From the NCBI GenBank assembly GCA_964346145.1, contig CAYFTL010000031.1, forward strand, positions 1-23,575: a DNA stretch of 23,575 nt, read 5' to 3'. This stretch comes from CAYFTL01 sp964346145 (lineage in GTDB: Bacteria > Bacillota > Clostridia > Christensenellales > Aristaeellaceae). Below the pieces are notes generated by a model that made no database searches, was not told the DNA's origin, and saw only the letters and a list, made by a program, of their open reading frames with translations. Both the position numbers and the translations under genes were made by a program. Shown one piece after another: positions 15,415-23,517 of the stretch (the stretch's first letter is position 1; each line of letters starts with the position of its first letter).

Positions 15415-16332
15415 TCAGGGTTTGGGTGGCACTTCTTTGAGCACAACCCGGCCTTCCCCTAGCGCACGCAGCAAACCAATTTTATCAAAATGATCATTGA
15501 CATACGCGTTAGCCGGCACCAGGTATGCCTTTTGTTCCTCTTCGATGTACAGCGTTACCGGAATGCGCCCAGGCGTCTTCACAAGAATTTCCATGATTTG
15601 AGCGCGCTGGCTTTCATCCCGCAGCTTTAGGTATAACTTTTTCGTCGGTAATTTGTCATTGGTTTCGACTGCAACCAATGGCTCATCGCTCCTGTCCGCA
15701 AAATAACCGTTAGAAGGGCGCCCCCCGCCGTTGTTCAATTTCCTATTGGGAATAAATCCCTTTACCAGCGGCGCGACAGACTCTAAAAGCAGTTTAGGCG
15801 GCTCGTCTTCCCGGATAGACAACCGCCCACTGAGCACCACCAAGGCCTCTTCGGTCAACTGGGTAGACCATTTCTCGTATACCCTGGGGAACACCAGCGC
15901 TTCAATGCTTCCATATAGGTCTTCCAGCATCACAAAGGCCATCATACCTCCATTGCGGGTCACCCGCGTTCGCTTTTCAGCAATCATGCCGCCCATTTGC
16001 ACGCTCAGTCCATCAAATGCAATGCCGTGGTTGGGACGATCTTCCCCCAAGCTGTTCACCCATTGGCTGCTTATATCTAGCCTCTGCAACTCTTCCATAA
16101 ATTCGTCCAGCGGATGCCCGGTAATATACACGCCGGTCATTTCCTTTTCCATCCCCAGCTTCACCCGCGTGTTGAAATCTTCAATCTGGGGCAACGGAGG
16201 CGGTGGCACCTCCACCTGGCTCTCCTCTCCAAACAAGGACATCTGCCCTTCCACTCTGGATTTCCGGGTTTTTGCGGCGCCGTCCAACGCCCGCTCATAT
16301 ACGGCTAGCTTCTGGGCTCGGTTCCCCTCCAA
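15415..16332 (-). CDS. dnaE: DNA polymerase III alpha subunit, C-terminal part downstream of in-frame TGA
   Basis: This is the remaining third of dnaE, in the same reading frame as the upstream part but separated from it by the TGA at 16360-16362. The coding sense continues without a break: codons after the TGA read LIKAGAFDGLEGNRAQ, the normal helix-hairpin-helix continuation. It holds the beta-clamp binding motif QMSLF (full-length residues 911-915), the linker, an OB-fold (QMGGMIAEKRTRVTRNGGMM and following, near 992-1036) and the C-terminal domain, and ends at its own TGA (15415-15417). The coordinates begin at an in-frame TTG, but I see no ribosome binding site there, so independent translation is doubtful. 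It most likely belongs to one polypeptide or to an interrupted gene. Confidence 0.85.
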   Translation of the reverse strand: MEGNRAQKLAVYERALDGAAKTRKSRVEGQMSLFGEESQVEVPPPPLPQIEDFNTRVKLGMEKEMTGVYITGHPLDEFMEELQRLDISSQWVNSLGEDRPNHGIAFDGLSVQMGGMIAEKRTRVTRNGGMMAFVMLEDLYGSIEALVFPRVYEKWSTQLTEEALVVLSGRLSIREDEPPKLLLESVAPLVKGFIPNRKLNNGGGRPSNGYFADRSDEPLVAVETNDKLPTKKLYLKLRDESQRAQIMEILVKTPGRIPVTLYIEEEQKAYLVPANAYVNDHFDKIGLLRALGEGRVVLKEVPPKP

Positions 16333-16359
16333 TCCATCAAAAGCGCCTGCTTTAATCAG

Positions 16360-16362
16360 TCA
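16360..16362 (-). other. in-frame TGA inside dnaE (codon 872 of 1186)
   Basis: The minus strand reads GTG GAA TGA CTG ATT AAA. The preceding residues NKRAVE and the following LIKAGAFD match the uninterrupted bacterial DnaE pattern, where this position is usually Ser, Ala or a polar residue; TCA (Ser) is one change away. No frameshift is involved. It is either a real nonsense mutation, a sequencing or assembly error, or a readthrough site. Confidence 0.9.
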
Positions 16363-18975
16363 TTCCACCGCCCGCTTGTTAACCGCATCGGTGCTAATCC
16401 GCGCACAGAAATCATATAAATCTCGGAAAGGACCGCCCGCTTCCACTTCAGCGGTAATGGCATCCACCGCGTTGCCACCCACATTTTTCACCGCACTCAA
16501 ACCAAAACGGATCGCCGGCTTGTCGCCGGTGCGGTCTACCGAAAATTTGTGCTGGCTCAGGTTCACGTCGGGGTTGAGCACATCAATCCCCTTTTTCCGG
16601 CAATACTGAATGTAATAGGCCACTTTGTCGGTGTTTCCGGTAAAAGAGTTCATCAGCGCCGCCATAAACTCTACCGGATAGTAAAGCTTAAGGTATGCAG
16701 TTTGTACAGCCACCACACCGTAGGCCGCCGCGTGAGATTTGTTGAATGCATAGCTGGCAAAGGAGGTCATTTCATCAAAAATCTGGTACGCCGCCTGTTC
16801 CGGCACGCCGTTGCGCACAGCGCCAGGCACCACAATTTCGCCATCTTCTATCAAACCATGCACAAAGTTTTCTTTTTCTTTTTGCATAACGTCGTGCTTT
16901 TTTTTGGACATTGCACGCCGCACCAAATCGCTACGCCCCATGGAGTAGCCAGCCATATCCCGCACAATCTGCATAACCTGTTCTTGGTACACCATGCATC
17001 CGTAGGTAACGTTCAGTATCGGTTCCAGTGATGGATCCAAATATTTCACACTGGAGGGATCGTGCTTGCCCGCCACATACCGGGGAATGGATTCCATAGG
17101 CCCGGGCCTGTAAAGCGAAACCGCCGCAATAATATCCTCAAAGTTTTCAGGGCGCATATTGGTCAGGAAGTTGCGCATGCCACTGCCTTCCAGCTGAAAA
17201 ACGCCGTCGGTGTCCCCATCTGAAATCATCGCGTACACCTTGGGATCGTCCAGCGGAATTTCTTCCGGTGTTATTTGAGGGCCGTCCCCCTCCCGAACCA
17301 TGGCCAGCGTATCGCTGATCACGGTCAGCGTGCGCAAACCCAAAAAATCCATCTTTAATAAGCCCAAGGATTCCAGCGTGCCCATCGGAAACTGGGTGGT
17401 AATCACATCATCGTTGGTCTGAAGGGGCACATAGTGCGCAACCGGTTCGTCGGTAATCAGCACCCCTGCCGCATGGGTCGATGCATGCCTGGGCATGCCT
17501 TCCAGCGCCCGGGCGGTATCGATCAGCGTTTTGATGGTTTCGTTTTCTTCATAGCTGCGTCGCAGCTCAGCGCTCTGCTTAAGCGCCTTTTCCAGCGTCA
17601 TGTTCAGCTCAAAAGGCACCATCTTGGCCACTTGGTCCACTTCCTGATAGCTGATGCCCATCACCCTGCCCACGTCGCGGATCGCTCCACGGGCCGCCAT
17701 GGTTCCAAAGGTAATGATCTGAGCCACGTGGTCATGCCCGTATTTACGGGCCACGTAGTCGATGACTTCGCCGCGGCGTTCGTAGTCAAAGTCTATGTCC
17801 AAATCCGGCATGGATATCCGCTCCGGGTTTAAGAAACGCTCGAAAACCAGATTGTATTTGAGCGGGTCAATCGAAGTGATCCCCAGCGAATACGCCACGA
17901 TAGAGCCCGCGCCGCTGCCGCGCCCTGGCCCCACCAAAATGCCGTTATCCCGGGCATATTTTATAAAATCCCACACGATTAAAAAGTAATCTACATACCC
18001 CATCGATTCGATGGTGTTCAGTTCGTATTCCAACCGCTCCTGCGCCTGTGGGCAGGTCTGTCCATAGCGTTCATATAGACCTTTGTAGCACAAATCTCGC
18101 AAGGTTTGTGCGGGATTTTGGCCTTCGGGCAGCCTATATTTGGGCAAATGAATGGAGGAAAAGTCAAAATCCACTTTGCAACGCATCGCAATTTTGTGGG
18201 TATTTTCCAGCGCTTCCGGTATATTGCCAAAAAGCACTCGCATCTCCTCTTCGCTCTTTAAATACAGCTCCTGGGTTTCCATTTGCATCCGGTCTGGATC
18301 GTCCAGAGTTTTTCCAGTGTTGATGCAGATCTGAACCTCTTGAACGTAGGCGTCTTCCCTGCTCAAATAATGCACATCGTTGGTAGCCGCCAGCGGAATA
18401 TTCATTTCCCGCGCCAATTTAATCAGCCGCGGCAACACGCGTTTTTCGTCGGGCAAAGCGTGATCCTGAATCTCTACATAAAAATTGCCTTCGCCGAATA
18501 TTTCCAAGTAGCGCTGGGCCATTTTCCGGGCATCGTTCTCCCGCCCGTCCAGCAGCATTTTTGGCAAATCCCCCGAAAGACAGGCCGACAAGCCGATTAA
18601 TCCCTGCGCATGTTTTGCCAGCAAATCATAATCAATCCTGGGTTTGTAGTAAAACCCTTCCACATACGACTGACTCACCATTTGGATGAGGTTTTGATAC
18701 CCCACTTGATTTTCACACAACAAGATCAGATGGCTATATTCCCGAGATTGTTTGTCCCGCATGTCGTTGCAAACGTACACTTCGCAGCCGATTACCGGAT
18801 GAATCCCACGAGCCTTTGCCGCGCGATAAAAATCCACCACACCGTACATTACCCCGTGGTCGGTGATCGCGCAGCTATCCATCCCCAACTGCTCTACCTT
18901 GTCCAAAAGGGGCTCAATACGGCAGGCGCCATCCAGCAGGCTATATTCAGTATGCAAATGCAAATGCGTAAACAT
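16360..18975 (-). CDS. dnaE: DNA polymerase III alpha subunit, N-terminal and catalytic part (interrupted dnaE)
   Basis: An 871-residue segment ending at an internal TGA. It contains the PHP domain (HLHLHTEYSLLDG at residues 4-16, ITDHGVMYG at 37-45), the polymerase palm with GPGRGSGAGSIVAY (349-362), the catalytic aspartates Asp391 and Asp393 in MPDLDIDFD and a third in LLKMDFLGL, the fingers, and the start of the tandem helix-hairpin-helix region (SAVKNVGGNAVDAI). With the 15415-16359 part it would be 1186 residues, normal for a DnaE1-type replicase. ATG at 18973-18975 has GGAGG seven bases upstream. The stop removes the clamp-binding motif, OB-fold and C-terminal domain, so the 871-residue product alone would be non-processive. 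It is the first gene of the run into ydcF, trmH and tadA. Confidence 0.95.
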   Translation of the reverse strand: MFTHLHLHTEYSLLDGACRIEPLLDKVEQLGMDSCAITDHGVMYGVVDFYRAAKARGIHPVIGCEVYVCNDMRDKQSREYSHLILLCENQVGYQNLIQMVSQSYVEGFYYKPRIDYDLLAKHAQGLIGLSACLSGDLPKMLLDGRENDARKMAQRYLEIFGEGNFYVEIQDHALPDEKRVLPRLIKLAREMNIPLAATNDVHYLSREDAYVQEVQICINTGKTLDDPDRMQMETQELYLKSEEEMRVLFGNIPEALENTHKIAMRCKVDFDFSSIHLPKYRLPEGQNPAQTLRDLCYKGLYERYGQTCPQAQERLEYELNTIESMGYVDYFLIVWDFIKYARDNGILVGPGRGSGAGSIVAYSLGITSIDPLKYNLVFERFLNPERISMPDLDIDFDYERRGEVIDYVARKYGHDHVAQIITFGTMAARGAIRDVGRVMGISYQEVDQVAKMVPFELNMTLEKALKQSAELRRSYEENETIKTLIDTARALEGMPRHASTHAAGVLITDEPVAHYVPLQTNDDVITTQFPMGTLESLGLLKMDFLGLRTLTVISDTLAMVREGDGPQITPEEIPLDDPKVYAMISDGDTDGVFQLEGSGMRNFLTNMRPENFEDIIAAVSLYRPGPMESIPRYVAGKHDPSSVKYLDPSLEPILNVTYGCMVYQEQVMQIVRDMAGYSMGRSDLVRRAMSKKKHDVMQKEKENFVHGLIEDGEIVVPGAVRNGVPEQAAYQIFDEMTSFASYAFNKSHAAAYGVVAVQTAYLKLYYPVEFMAALMNSFTGNTDKVAYYIQYCRKKGIDVLNPDVNLSQHKFSVDRTGDKPAIRFGLSAVKNVGGNAVDAITAEVEAGGPFRDLYDFCARISTDAVNKRAVE

Positions 18976-19006
18976 GGGAAAGCCTCCAAAATTATAAACT
19001 ATAGTT

Positions 19007-19015
19007 AGTATAGCA
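19007..19015 (-). promoter_or_regulatory. candidate extended -10 promoter for dnaE operon
   Basis: On the minus strand the sequence TGCTATACT is an extended -10 element (TGn plus a five-of-six hexamer) 31 bases before the dnaE start codon. No good -35 is visible, which is usual for extended -10 promoters. Confidence 0.4.
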
Positions 19016-19123
19016 CAGCTTAAAAACCATAATCCAGTCCATCAAAGTTAACTGAAAAAATCCTGTAAATTGTGACGCCCGTTTAAACAAACCATGACAA
19101 ATCGCAAGTTTGTGCACAGCTTA

Positions 19124-19152
19124 TTGAAGTTCTTTTGCAAACACTGTAAAAT
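19124..19152 (+). promoter_or_regulatory. sigma-A promoter for yugP-like gene
   Basis: TTGAAG (-35), 17-base spacer, TAAAAT (-10), placing the transcript start about 48 bases before the ATG at 19207. Confidence 0.55.
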
Positions 19153-19206
19153 ATATAAAGAACAACGTTTTATTTATAGCAAGCGCTACGATTATGGAGG
19201 TTAACC

Positions 19207-19896
19207 ATGCCATTTTTTTATTATGATTGGACCATGATCATCTTGATTCCGGGCATCATCTTAGCCCTTTGGGCCCAAATGCGGGTCAAAAATAATTTCA
19301 ACAAATATTCCAAAGTGCGTGCACAAAGCGGCATCAGCGCGACCCAGATGGCCGAAACCGTTTTGGCGGCCGAGGGCATCACCGACGTTACTGTGGAACA
19401 AACCCGTGGATCCCTGTCGGATCACTACGACCCGCGGGCCAAAGCGCTCAGACTGTCGGACAGCGTGGGCAACTCCACATCGATCGCCGCGCTGGGCGTG
19501 GCCGCCCACGAAGCCGGCCATGTGTTGCAGGAACGCGATGGATACGCCCCTTTGATCCTTCGCAACATCTCGGTACCGGTCGTCAACATCGGCTCCTCTT
19601 TGGCCATACCCCTGTTTGTGTTGGGGCTGGTTTTCAGCTGGTCCCCCTTGGTAAACATCGGCATTTTGTTGTTTTCTTTGGCCGTAATCTTCAGTCTGAT
19701 TACCTTGCCGGTGGAATTCAATGCCAGCAAGCGCGCCATGCTGTTATTGGAATCGGGCGGCTATCTAACCCAAGAAGAGCTGCCCGGCGCCCAAAAAGTG
19801 CTTTCCGCAGCCGCTATGACGTATGTGGCTTCCGCCGTTTCGGCGCTCTTGAACTTGATTCGGTTGTTGCTGATTTCGGGCAGCCGAGACGATTAG
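19207..19896 (+). CDS. YugP-family membrane zinc metallopeptidase
   Basis: A 229-residue integral membrane protein. Hydrophobic helices lie near residues 9-24, 120-145, 148-168 and at the C-terminus. The zinc-binding HEAGH motif is at residues 101-105 (LGVAAHEAGHVLQ), and the downstream glutamate Glu170 in TLPVEFNASKRA is the probable third ligand, so the site looks active. Upstream the YDPRAKALRLSDSV segment is typical of the family (Zn_peptidase_2). Its substrates in Bacillota are not established. ATG at 19207 has TGGAGG about 7 bases upstream. It is a single-gene unit with its own promoter and the terminator at 19909-19943, divergent from dnaE. Confidence 0.94.
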   Translation: MPFFYYDWTMIILIPGIILALWAQMRVKNNFNKYSKVRAQSGISATQMAETVLAAEGITDVTVEQTRGSLSDHYDPRAKALRLSDSVGNSTSIAALGVAAHEAGHVLQERDGYAPLILRNISVPVVNIGSSLAIPLFVLGLVFSWSPLVNIGILLFSLAVIFSLITLPVEFNASKRAMLLLESGGYLTQEELPGAQKVLSAAAMTYVASAVSALLNLIRLLLISGSRDD

Positions 19897-19908
19897 ACCC
19901 GTTTGTTT

Positions 19909-19943
19909 AAAATAGGATGCTGCAAAATGCAGCATCCTATTTT
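19909..19943. terminator. bidirectional intrinsic terminator
   Basis: A perfect 16-bp stem closing on a 3-base loop, with A- and T-runs at its ends. It separates the convergent yugP-like gene and DUF2974 gene. Confidence 0.88.
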
Positions 19944-20034
19944 TATATGTTGATTTTTAAGAATACAACACGAGTTTACACTGTCGGCTGAATAATTTAA
20001 AAAAATCACAACGGCAACGCTACCCTGCCCCGAA

Positions 20035-21222
20035 TCATTCGCCCTTTAGAGGCTCTCCCTGCCCCTTCGGCCCATCGCTTTGTTCTTCTAGGCTTTGATC
20101 CTCCTTGGCGTGCTGTTCCTCTTTCCCCGACAAAATCGTTGAAATATTCTCCTTAGCCGACGCAGCCAGCGCACTCAACGTGCTGCTGACCACCTTGCCT
20201 TTTGCTTTTTCCATTCCGAAAAAGGATTTGACGATCGTCATGATGTTTGAATGCCAGCTCTCCGACAGCTCTGAAAAACGGCTGACCTGCGCCTTCTCCA
20301 AATTTTCAAAAAGTATGTCAAAAAAGCTCTCTTTTTGCTCGGCGTCCATTTTTTCCACCCAGGATTTTAACGTTTTATCGATAAACTTGCTGTAAGGGGT
20401 AATGCTATCCTCCCGCTTAAAACGGGTGCCTTTAAGCTTCCAAGTATAGGGAATATGTTGGCTAATACCGCTCACTTCGGTGCTGGACACGATGGTTCGC
20501 TTTTCATTGTTTTCAAGCATCAAGCCGACCACCGAAGACTGGGGTACATACGACCGTATCTTGTCGCTGATGGCCAAATAGCCATCCCCTTGCAAAAATT
20601 CGGTGCTGAAGCCCGGCCCATCGAAGGAATAAATGTCCGACAGCCTGCCCTGGATTTCAGCAGAGACGCCGGCCGCCGAAAAAATCGCCAGATTGCCACC
20701 CTTCGAATGTCCACCCACTTTTATCGTTTTTGGAGTCGCCGCTCCAATGTTTCGAAGATAGTCCACCGATTCCAGCTGAGCCGGGATCGTCCTATACAAC
20801 ATTCGAAAATCTTCTTTCCAACCGGCCAAGGTATCGTCGGTTCCCCGGAAAGCTACATAAACGTTGTCTGAATCCAACTCGAAGGTAGTTGCGGAAAACT
20901 GTTTTGCGGCATCCGGGTCCAAATGATTCCAATAGCTGCGCAATATCAGTTGACCAAATCGGACACTTTGGCCGCACAACCGCAGCAAATCTATGTCCTG
21001 TGCGGTGGTGAATGCGCTGGGCGGCAGGTTCTTTTGGTCGATGAGTTCTGCCGCTTCAGACAATATTGTGCGCTCGGAAAAATCTTCCGAAACGATGCCA
21101 TCGTAAGGCATGTACGCGAGTTGAGCCAATATGAGCCCATCCACCTCACAAAAAGGTGATTGCGCAAAAGTCAAATCGCCCCGCCATTCTACATAATCCA
21201 AAATATTGGCCACCGAAAACAC
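20035..21222 (-). CDS. DUF2974 (Mbeg1-like) alpha/beta-hydrolase
   Basis: A 395-residue protein with a lipase-like alpha/beta-hydrolase core. The nucleophile elbow is Gly-His-Ser173-Lys-Gly-Gly (171-176), preceded by NVYVAFRGTDDTLAGWKEDF, the usual lipase strand with its oxyanion region. Asp201 in SFDGPGF and His256 in SQHIPYT are plausible triad partners. The last 120 residues are charged and helical, ending in a Glu/Lys/Gln-rich tail. There is no signal peptide, so it should be cytosolic or peripheral. The substrate is unknown. The start is GTG at 21220-21222 with GGGGAG 4 bases upstream; a second GTG at 21213 is also possible with GAGG. It is divergent from desulfoferrodoxin across a gap that contains a PerR-box-like palindrome. 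Confidence 0.88.
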   Translation of the reverse strand: MFSVANILDYVEWRGDLTFAQSPFCEVDGLILAQLAYMPYDGIVSEDFSERTILSEAAELIDQKNLPPSAFTTAQDIDLLRLCGQSVRFGQLILRSYWNHLDPDAAKQFSATTFELDSDNVYVAFRGTDDTLAGWKEDFRMLYRTIPAQLESVDYLRNIGAATPKTIKVGGHSKGGNLAIFSAAGVSAEIQGRLSDIYSFDGPGFSTEFLQGDGYLAISDKIRSYVPQSSVVGLMLENNEKRTIVSSTEVSGISQHIPYTWKLKGTRFKREDSITPYSKFIDKTLKSWVEKMDAEQKESFFDILFENLEKAQVSRFSELSESWHSNIMTIVKSFFGMEKAKGKVVSSTLSALAASAKENISTILSGKEEQHAKEDQSLEEQSDGPKGQGEPLKGE

Positions 21223-21271
21223 CTCGCTCCCCTATCGCAAGCTAACTGCAAAACAACGCGGTAAGTATACC

Positions 21272-21284
21272 TATAATTATTATA
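21272..21284. promoter_or_regulatory. PerR-box-like palindrome
   Basis: TATAATTATTATA matches the 13-base core of the PerR/Fur-family consensus TTATAATnATTATAA exactly; only the two outermost bases differ. It lies about 50 bases upstream of the DUF2974 gene and about 266 bases upstream of desulfoferrodoxin, a known type of PerR target in anaerobes. AT-richness makes a chance match possible. Confidence 0.45.
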
Positions 21285-21402
21285 CCGCATTTTAATCCTC
21301 TTTCGATAATTTTATCAATAAATCATGACTTTGTTACAAGCTTACTAATTTGTTTTCACAATTGAAAATTCGCGCATACTTTTAAAAAGTGCCCTTAAAA
21401 TT

Positions 21403-21431
21403 GTTTCACAAATCTCTTTTCGGTGTATTAT
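21403..21431 (+). promoter_or_regulatory. weak candidate promoter for desulfoferrodoxin
   Basis: GTTTCA (three of six), 17-base spacer, TATTAT (-10). Alternatively TTGTTT at 21401 with a 19-base spacer. It would give a leader of about 115 bases. Confidence 0.3.
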
Positions 21432-21550
21432 GTTAATGTTCCAAAAATATTTGATGATGGATTAAATTTACGTTTTGTTGAAAAAGAGTTTTTTATGGTA
21501 TCTACCCGCGATGAAAACGCGGGCCGAAAAATAAAGGGAGGAATATTATT

Positions 21551-21925
21551 ATGAAGTTTTTCAAATGTAATGTGTGCGGAAACATGGTTGGGCTGATTCA
21601 CGAAGGCGGCGGCTCTTTGGTTTGCTGTGGCCAGGAGATGGAGCTATTGACCGCGAACACCACTGACGCAGCGGTCGAGAAACACGTTCCTGCAGTGAAA
21701 CCCTTGGGCGACAACACCGTTGAAGTAACCGTCGGCGAAGTGGAGCACCCGATGCTCGAAGAGCACTACATCGAATGGATTTACCTGCAGACCAAAAAGG
21801 GCGGACAACGCAAAGCCCTGAATCCGGGCGAAGCACCTCGCGCCACATTCACCATCGTAGATGATGAGCCTGTAGCTGTATACGCTTACTGCAATCTGCA
21901 CGGTTTGTGGAAAAAAGAGCACTAA
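21551..21925 (+). CDS. dfx: desulfoferrodoxin (superoxide reductase, 2Fe type)
   Basis: A 124-residue cytosolic superoxide reductase that reduces superoxide to hydrogen peroxide without making oxygen, typical of anaerobes. Center I (rubredoxin-like FeCys4) is formed by Cys6, Cys9, Cys25 and Cys26. Center II (FeHis4Cys) has His45, His66, His72, His117 and Cys114, with the catalytic Glu43-Lys44-His45 loop (VEKHVP) and CNLHGLW at the end. All key residues are present and the length is normal. ATG at 21551 has AAGGGAGG upstream. It is monocistronic, with a hairpin in its leader and the strong terminator 21940-21977 after it. A PerR-like site lies in the upstream gap. Together with hslO it points to oxidative-stress defence. 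Confidence 0.97.
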   Translation: MKFFKCNVCGNMVGLIHEGGGSLVCCGQEMELLTANTTDAAVEKHVPAVKPLGDNTVEVTVGEVEHPMLEEHYIEWIYLQTKKGGQRKALNPGEAPRATFTIVDDEPVAVYAYCNLHGLWKKEH

Positions 21926-21939
21926 TCATTTTTAAAGAT

Positions 21940-21977
21940 AAAAAACGTCTCCGGCACAAATGCCGGGGACGTTTTTT
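21940..21977 (+). terminator. intrinsic terminator after desulfoferrodoxin
   Basis: A 17-bp stem with one G-T pair, a CAAA loop, and a T-run of six at the end of the right arm. Confidence 0.9.
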
Positions 21978-22088
21978 AACGCATATAAAAATTCTTCACC
22001 TATAAATATGCTCCTTTTGGCAGGATATTTGTATTTCATCGGGAAATGGATGAACAGATACCAAATATGTGGGAAAGGCAGAGTTGTT

Positions 22089-23450
22089 ATGAGTCATTTT
22101 GATATGTTTATGGAGCAAGCTGCAGGTGTGCGCCCGTCCAGCCGCCAGCTGGAATGGTACAATACCCTATTTTATGCCTTTGTGCACTTCAGCCCCAACA
22201 CCTACACTGGATTGGAATGGGGACTGGGCGATGAGGATCCCGCCATCTTTAACCCAACAGAGTTGGACTGCGACCAGTGGGTGAAGGCCATCAAATCCGC
22301 AGGCATGAAGGGGCTGGTGCTTACCGCCAAGCACCACGACGGGTTTTGCCTATGGCAGACCAAGACCACCAGACATTCCATGGTCAGCAGCCCTTTTCAA
22401 AATGGCCAAGGCGATATCGTACGCGAAGCTGCCGAGGCCTGCAGGCGGGGTGGCATTAAGTTCGGCTTCTACCTATCGCCCTGGGATCGCAACTGCCGGC
22501 TGTACGGTACCGATGCCTACAACGACTTTTATAAGGCACAGCTGACCGAATTGCTCACCCAATACGGCGATATCTTTTATGTATGGTTTGACGGTGCATG
22601 CGGCGAAGGGCCCAACGGCCGCAAGCAGGAGTATGACTTTAAGGGCTACATCGATTTGATACGAAAATACCAGTCCCAAGCTTTCATATTCAACGATGCT
22701 GGGCCCGATGTGCGCTGGATCGGCAACGAGAGCGGCAGCGCGCGCCACGCTGAATGGGCTGTGGTGCCCAGCGAACTGTGTCACTTTGCAGAAGTTCAAA
22801 CCGGCCCGGGACCGATGTTGGGCGATTTGAGCTATATGTATAACACGCAAGATGCCATTGGCAATCTTGCGAACATTTTATACTCCAAAGGATTGTGTTT
22901 CTGCGGTGCCGAGGTGGATATGTCCATACGTCCGGGCTGGTTTTACCACCCGGAAGAAAATCCCCACTCGCTGCAGCGGCTGTTCGACACCTACGTCTCT
23001 TCGGTGGGCGGCAACGCCTGCTTCCACTTGAATATTCCCCCCATGCCCAGCGGAAAATTCGATGACCGGGATGTGGCCCGCCTAAAAGAGCTAGGCCAGA
23101 TGCTGCGCAGTCAATTCGGACACAATTTGGCCGAGCACAGTTGTCCACGGCGCATCAGCGTTCCGCAGGGAGAAACCCAGTGCACATTCGAACTGGATCT
23201 GCCATCTAACCCCATCATCCAATACGTATCACTATCGGAAAATTTGGCACTCCGCGGCCAGCGGATTGAACAGTTTTTGTTGCAGGCCAAGGACGAGTTC
23301 GGCCAATGGCAAACCTGGTACGAGGGCACCACCGTGGGCAACAAACGGATATGTGCGCTGGGCGGTAAACCGCTTAAGGGAGGCGCGATCCGGATATTGA
23401 TTACCGCGGCCCGAGGTAAGGTAGACGATCTAAAAATCGAGGTTTATTAG
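22089..23450 (+). CDS. GH29-family alpha-L-fucosidase
   Basis: A 453-residue glycoside hydrolase of family 29, releasing alpha-linked L-fucose with retention. The N-terminal barrel shows FYAFVHFSPNTYTGLEWG, the KHHDGFCLW motif (81-89), FGFYLSPWDRN and the nucleophile Asp168 in YVWFDGACGEG. The C-terminal 100 residues look like a beta-rich accessory domain. No signal peptide is present, so it should act in the cytosol on imported fucosylated oligosaccharides. ATG at 22089 is chosen because family homology begins there, although its ribosome binding site is weak; the frame stays open up to 21960, but that would include the terminator of the previous gene. No sugar transporter or fucose pathway gene is beside it. 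The gene ends 30 bases before a hairpin terminator. Confidence 0.92.
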   Translation: MSHFDMFMEQAAGVRPSSRQLEWYNTLFYAFVHFSPNTYTGLEWGLGDEDPAIFNPTELDCDQWVKAIKSAGMKGLVLTAKHHDGFCLWQTKTTRHSMVSSPFQNGQGDIVREAAEACRRGGIKFGFYLSPWDRNCRLYGTDAYNDFYKAQLTELLTQYGDIFYVWFDGACGEGPNGRKQEYDFKGYIDLIRKYQSQAFIFNDAGPDVRWIGNESGSARHAEWAVVPSELCHFAEVQTGPGPMLGDLSYMYNTQDAIGNLANILYSKGLCFCGAEVDMSIRPGWFYHPEENPHSLQRLFDTYVSSVGGNACFHLNIPPMPSGKFDDRDVARLKELGQMLRSQFGHNLAEHSCPRRISVPQGETQCTFELDLPSNPIIQYVSLSENLALRGQRIEQFLLQAKDEFGQWQTWYEGTTVGNKRICALGGKPLKGGAIRILITAARGKVDDLKIEVY

Positions 23451-23479
23451 GCCTTACGCTAGAGTTTCCTCAAGAAGAA

Positions 23480-23517
23480 AAACAAATCGCCTAACAATAA
23501 AGTTAGGCGATTTGTTT
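23480..23517. terminator. intrinsic terminator after GH29 gene
   Basis: A perfect 16-bp stem (AAACAAATCGCCTAAC with its complement), 6-base loop, ending in T-rich sequence. The A-run on the other side could also end a minus-strand gene entering from the right edge. Confidence 0.85.

Larger units (their letters stand above)
21223..21550. other. 328-base divergent regulatory region
   Basis: AT-rich gap between the DUF2974 gene and desulfoferrodoxin with no credible gene. It holds a PerR-box-like palindrome (21272-21284) flanked by a GCGGTA/TACCGC inverted repeat (21258-21289), a possible minus-strand promoter (TTGATA, 18-base spacer, TAAAAT, about 21289-21318), a candidate plus-strand -10 (TATTAT, 21426-21431), and a CCCGCG/CGCGGG stem-loop (21505-21523) just before the desulfoferrodoxin ribosome binding site. 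Confidence 0.5.

Noticed and set aside
16360..16362. TGA recoded as tryptophan or another residue throughout the genome
   Set aside because: TGA is the natural stop of the HEAT-like, TPR, MazG-like, TrmH-like genes and of dnaE itself, two of them in ATGA overlaps, while TGG is freely used for Trp.
16360..16362. Selenocysteine codon in dnaE
   Set aside because: DnaE is not a known selenoprotein family and the position is not a catalytic or conserved cysteine; I cannot test for a SECIS element by eye.
21960..22088. N-terminal extension of the GH29 gene
   Set aside because: It would run through the desulfoferrodoxin terminator and adds no family-like sequence; ATG at 22089 begins the homologous part.
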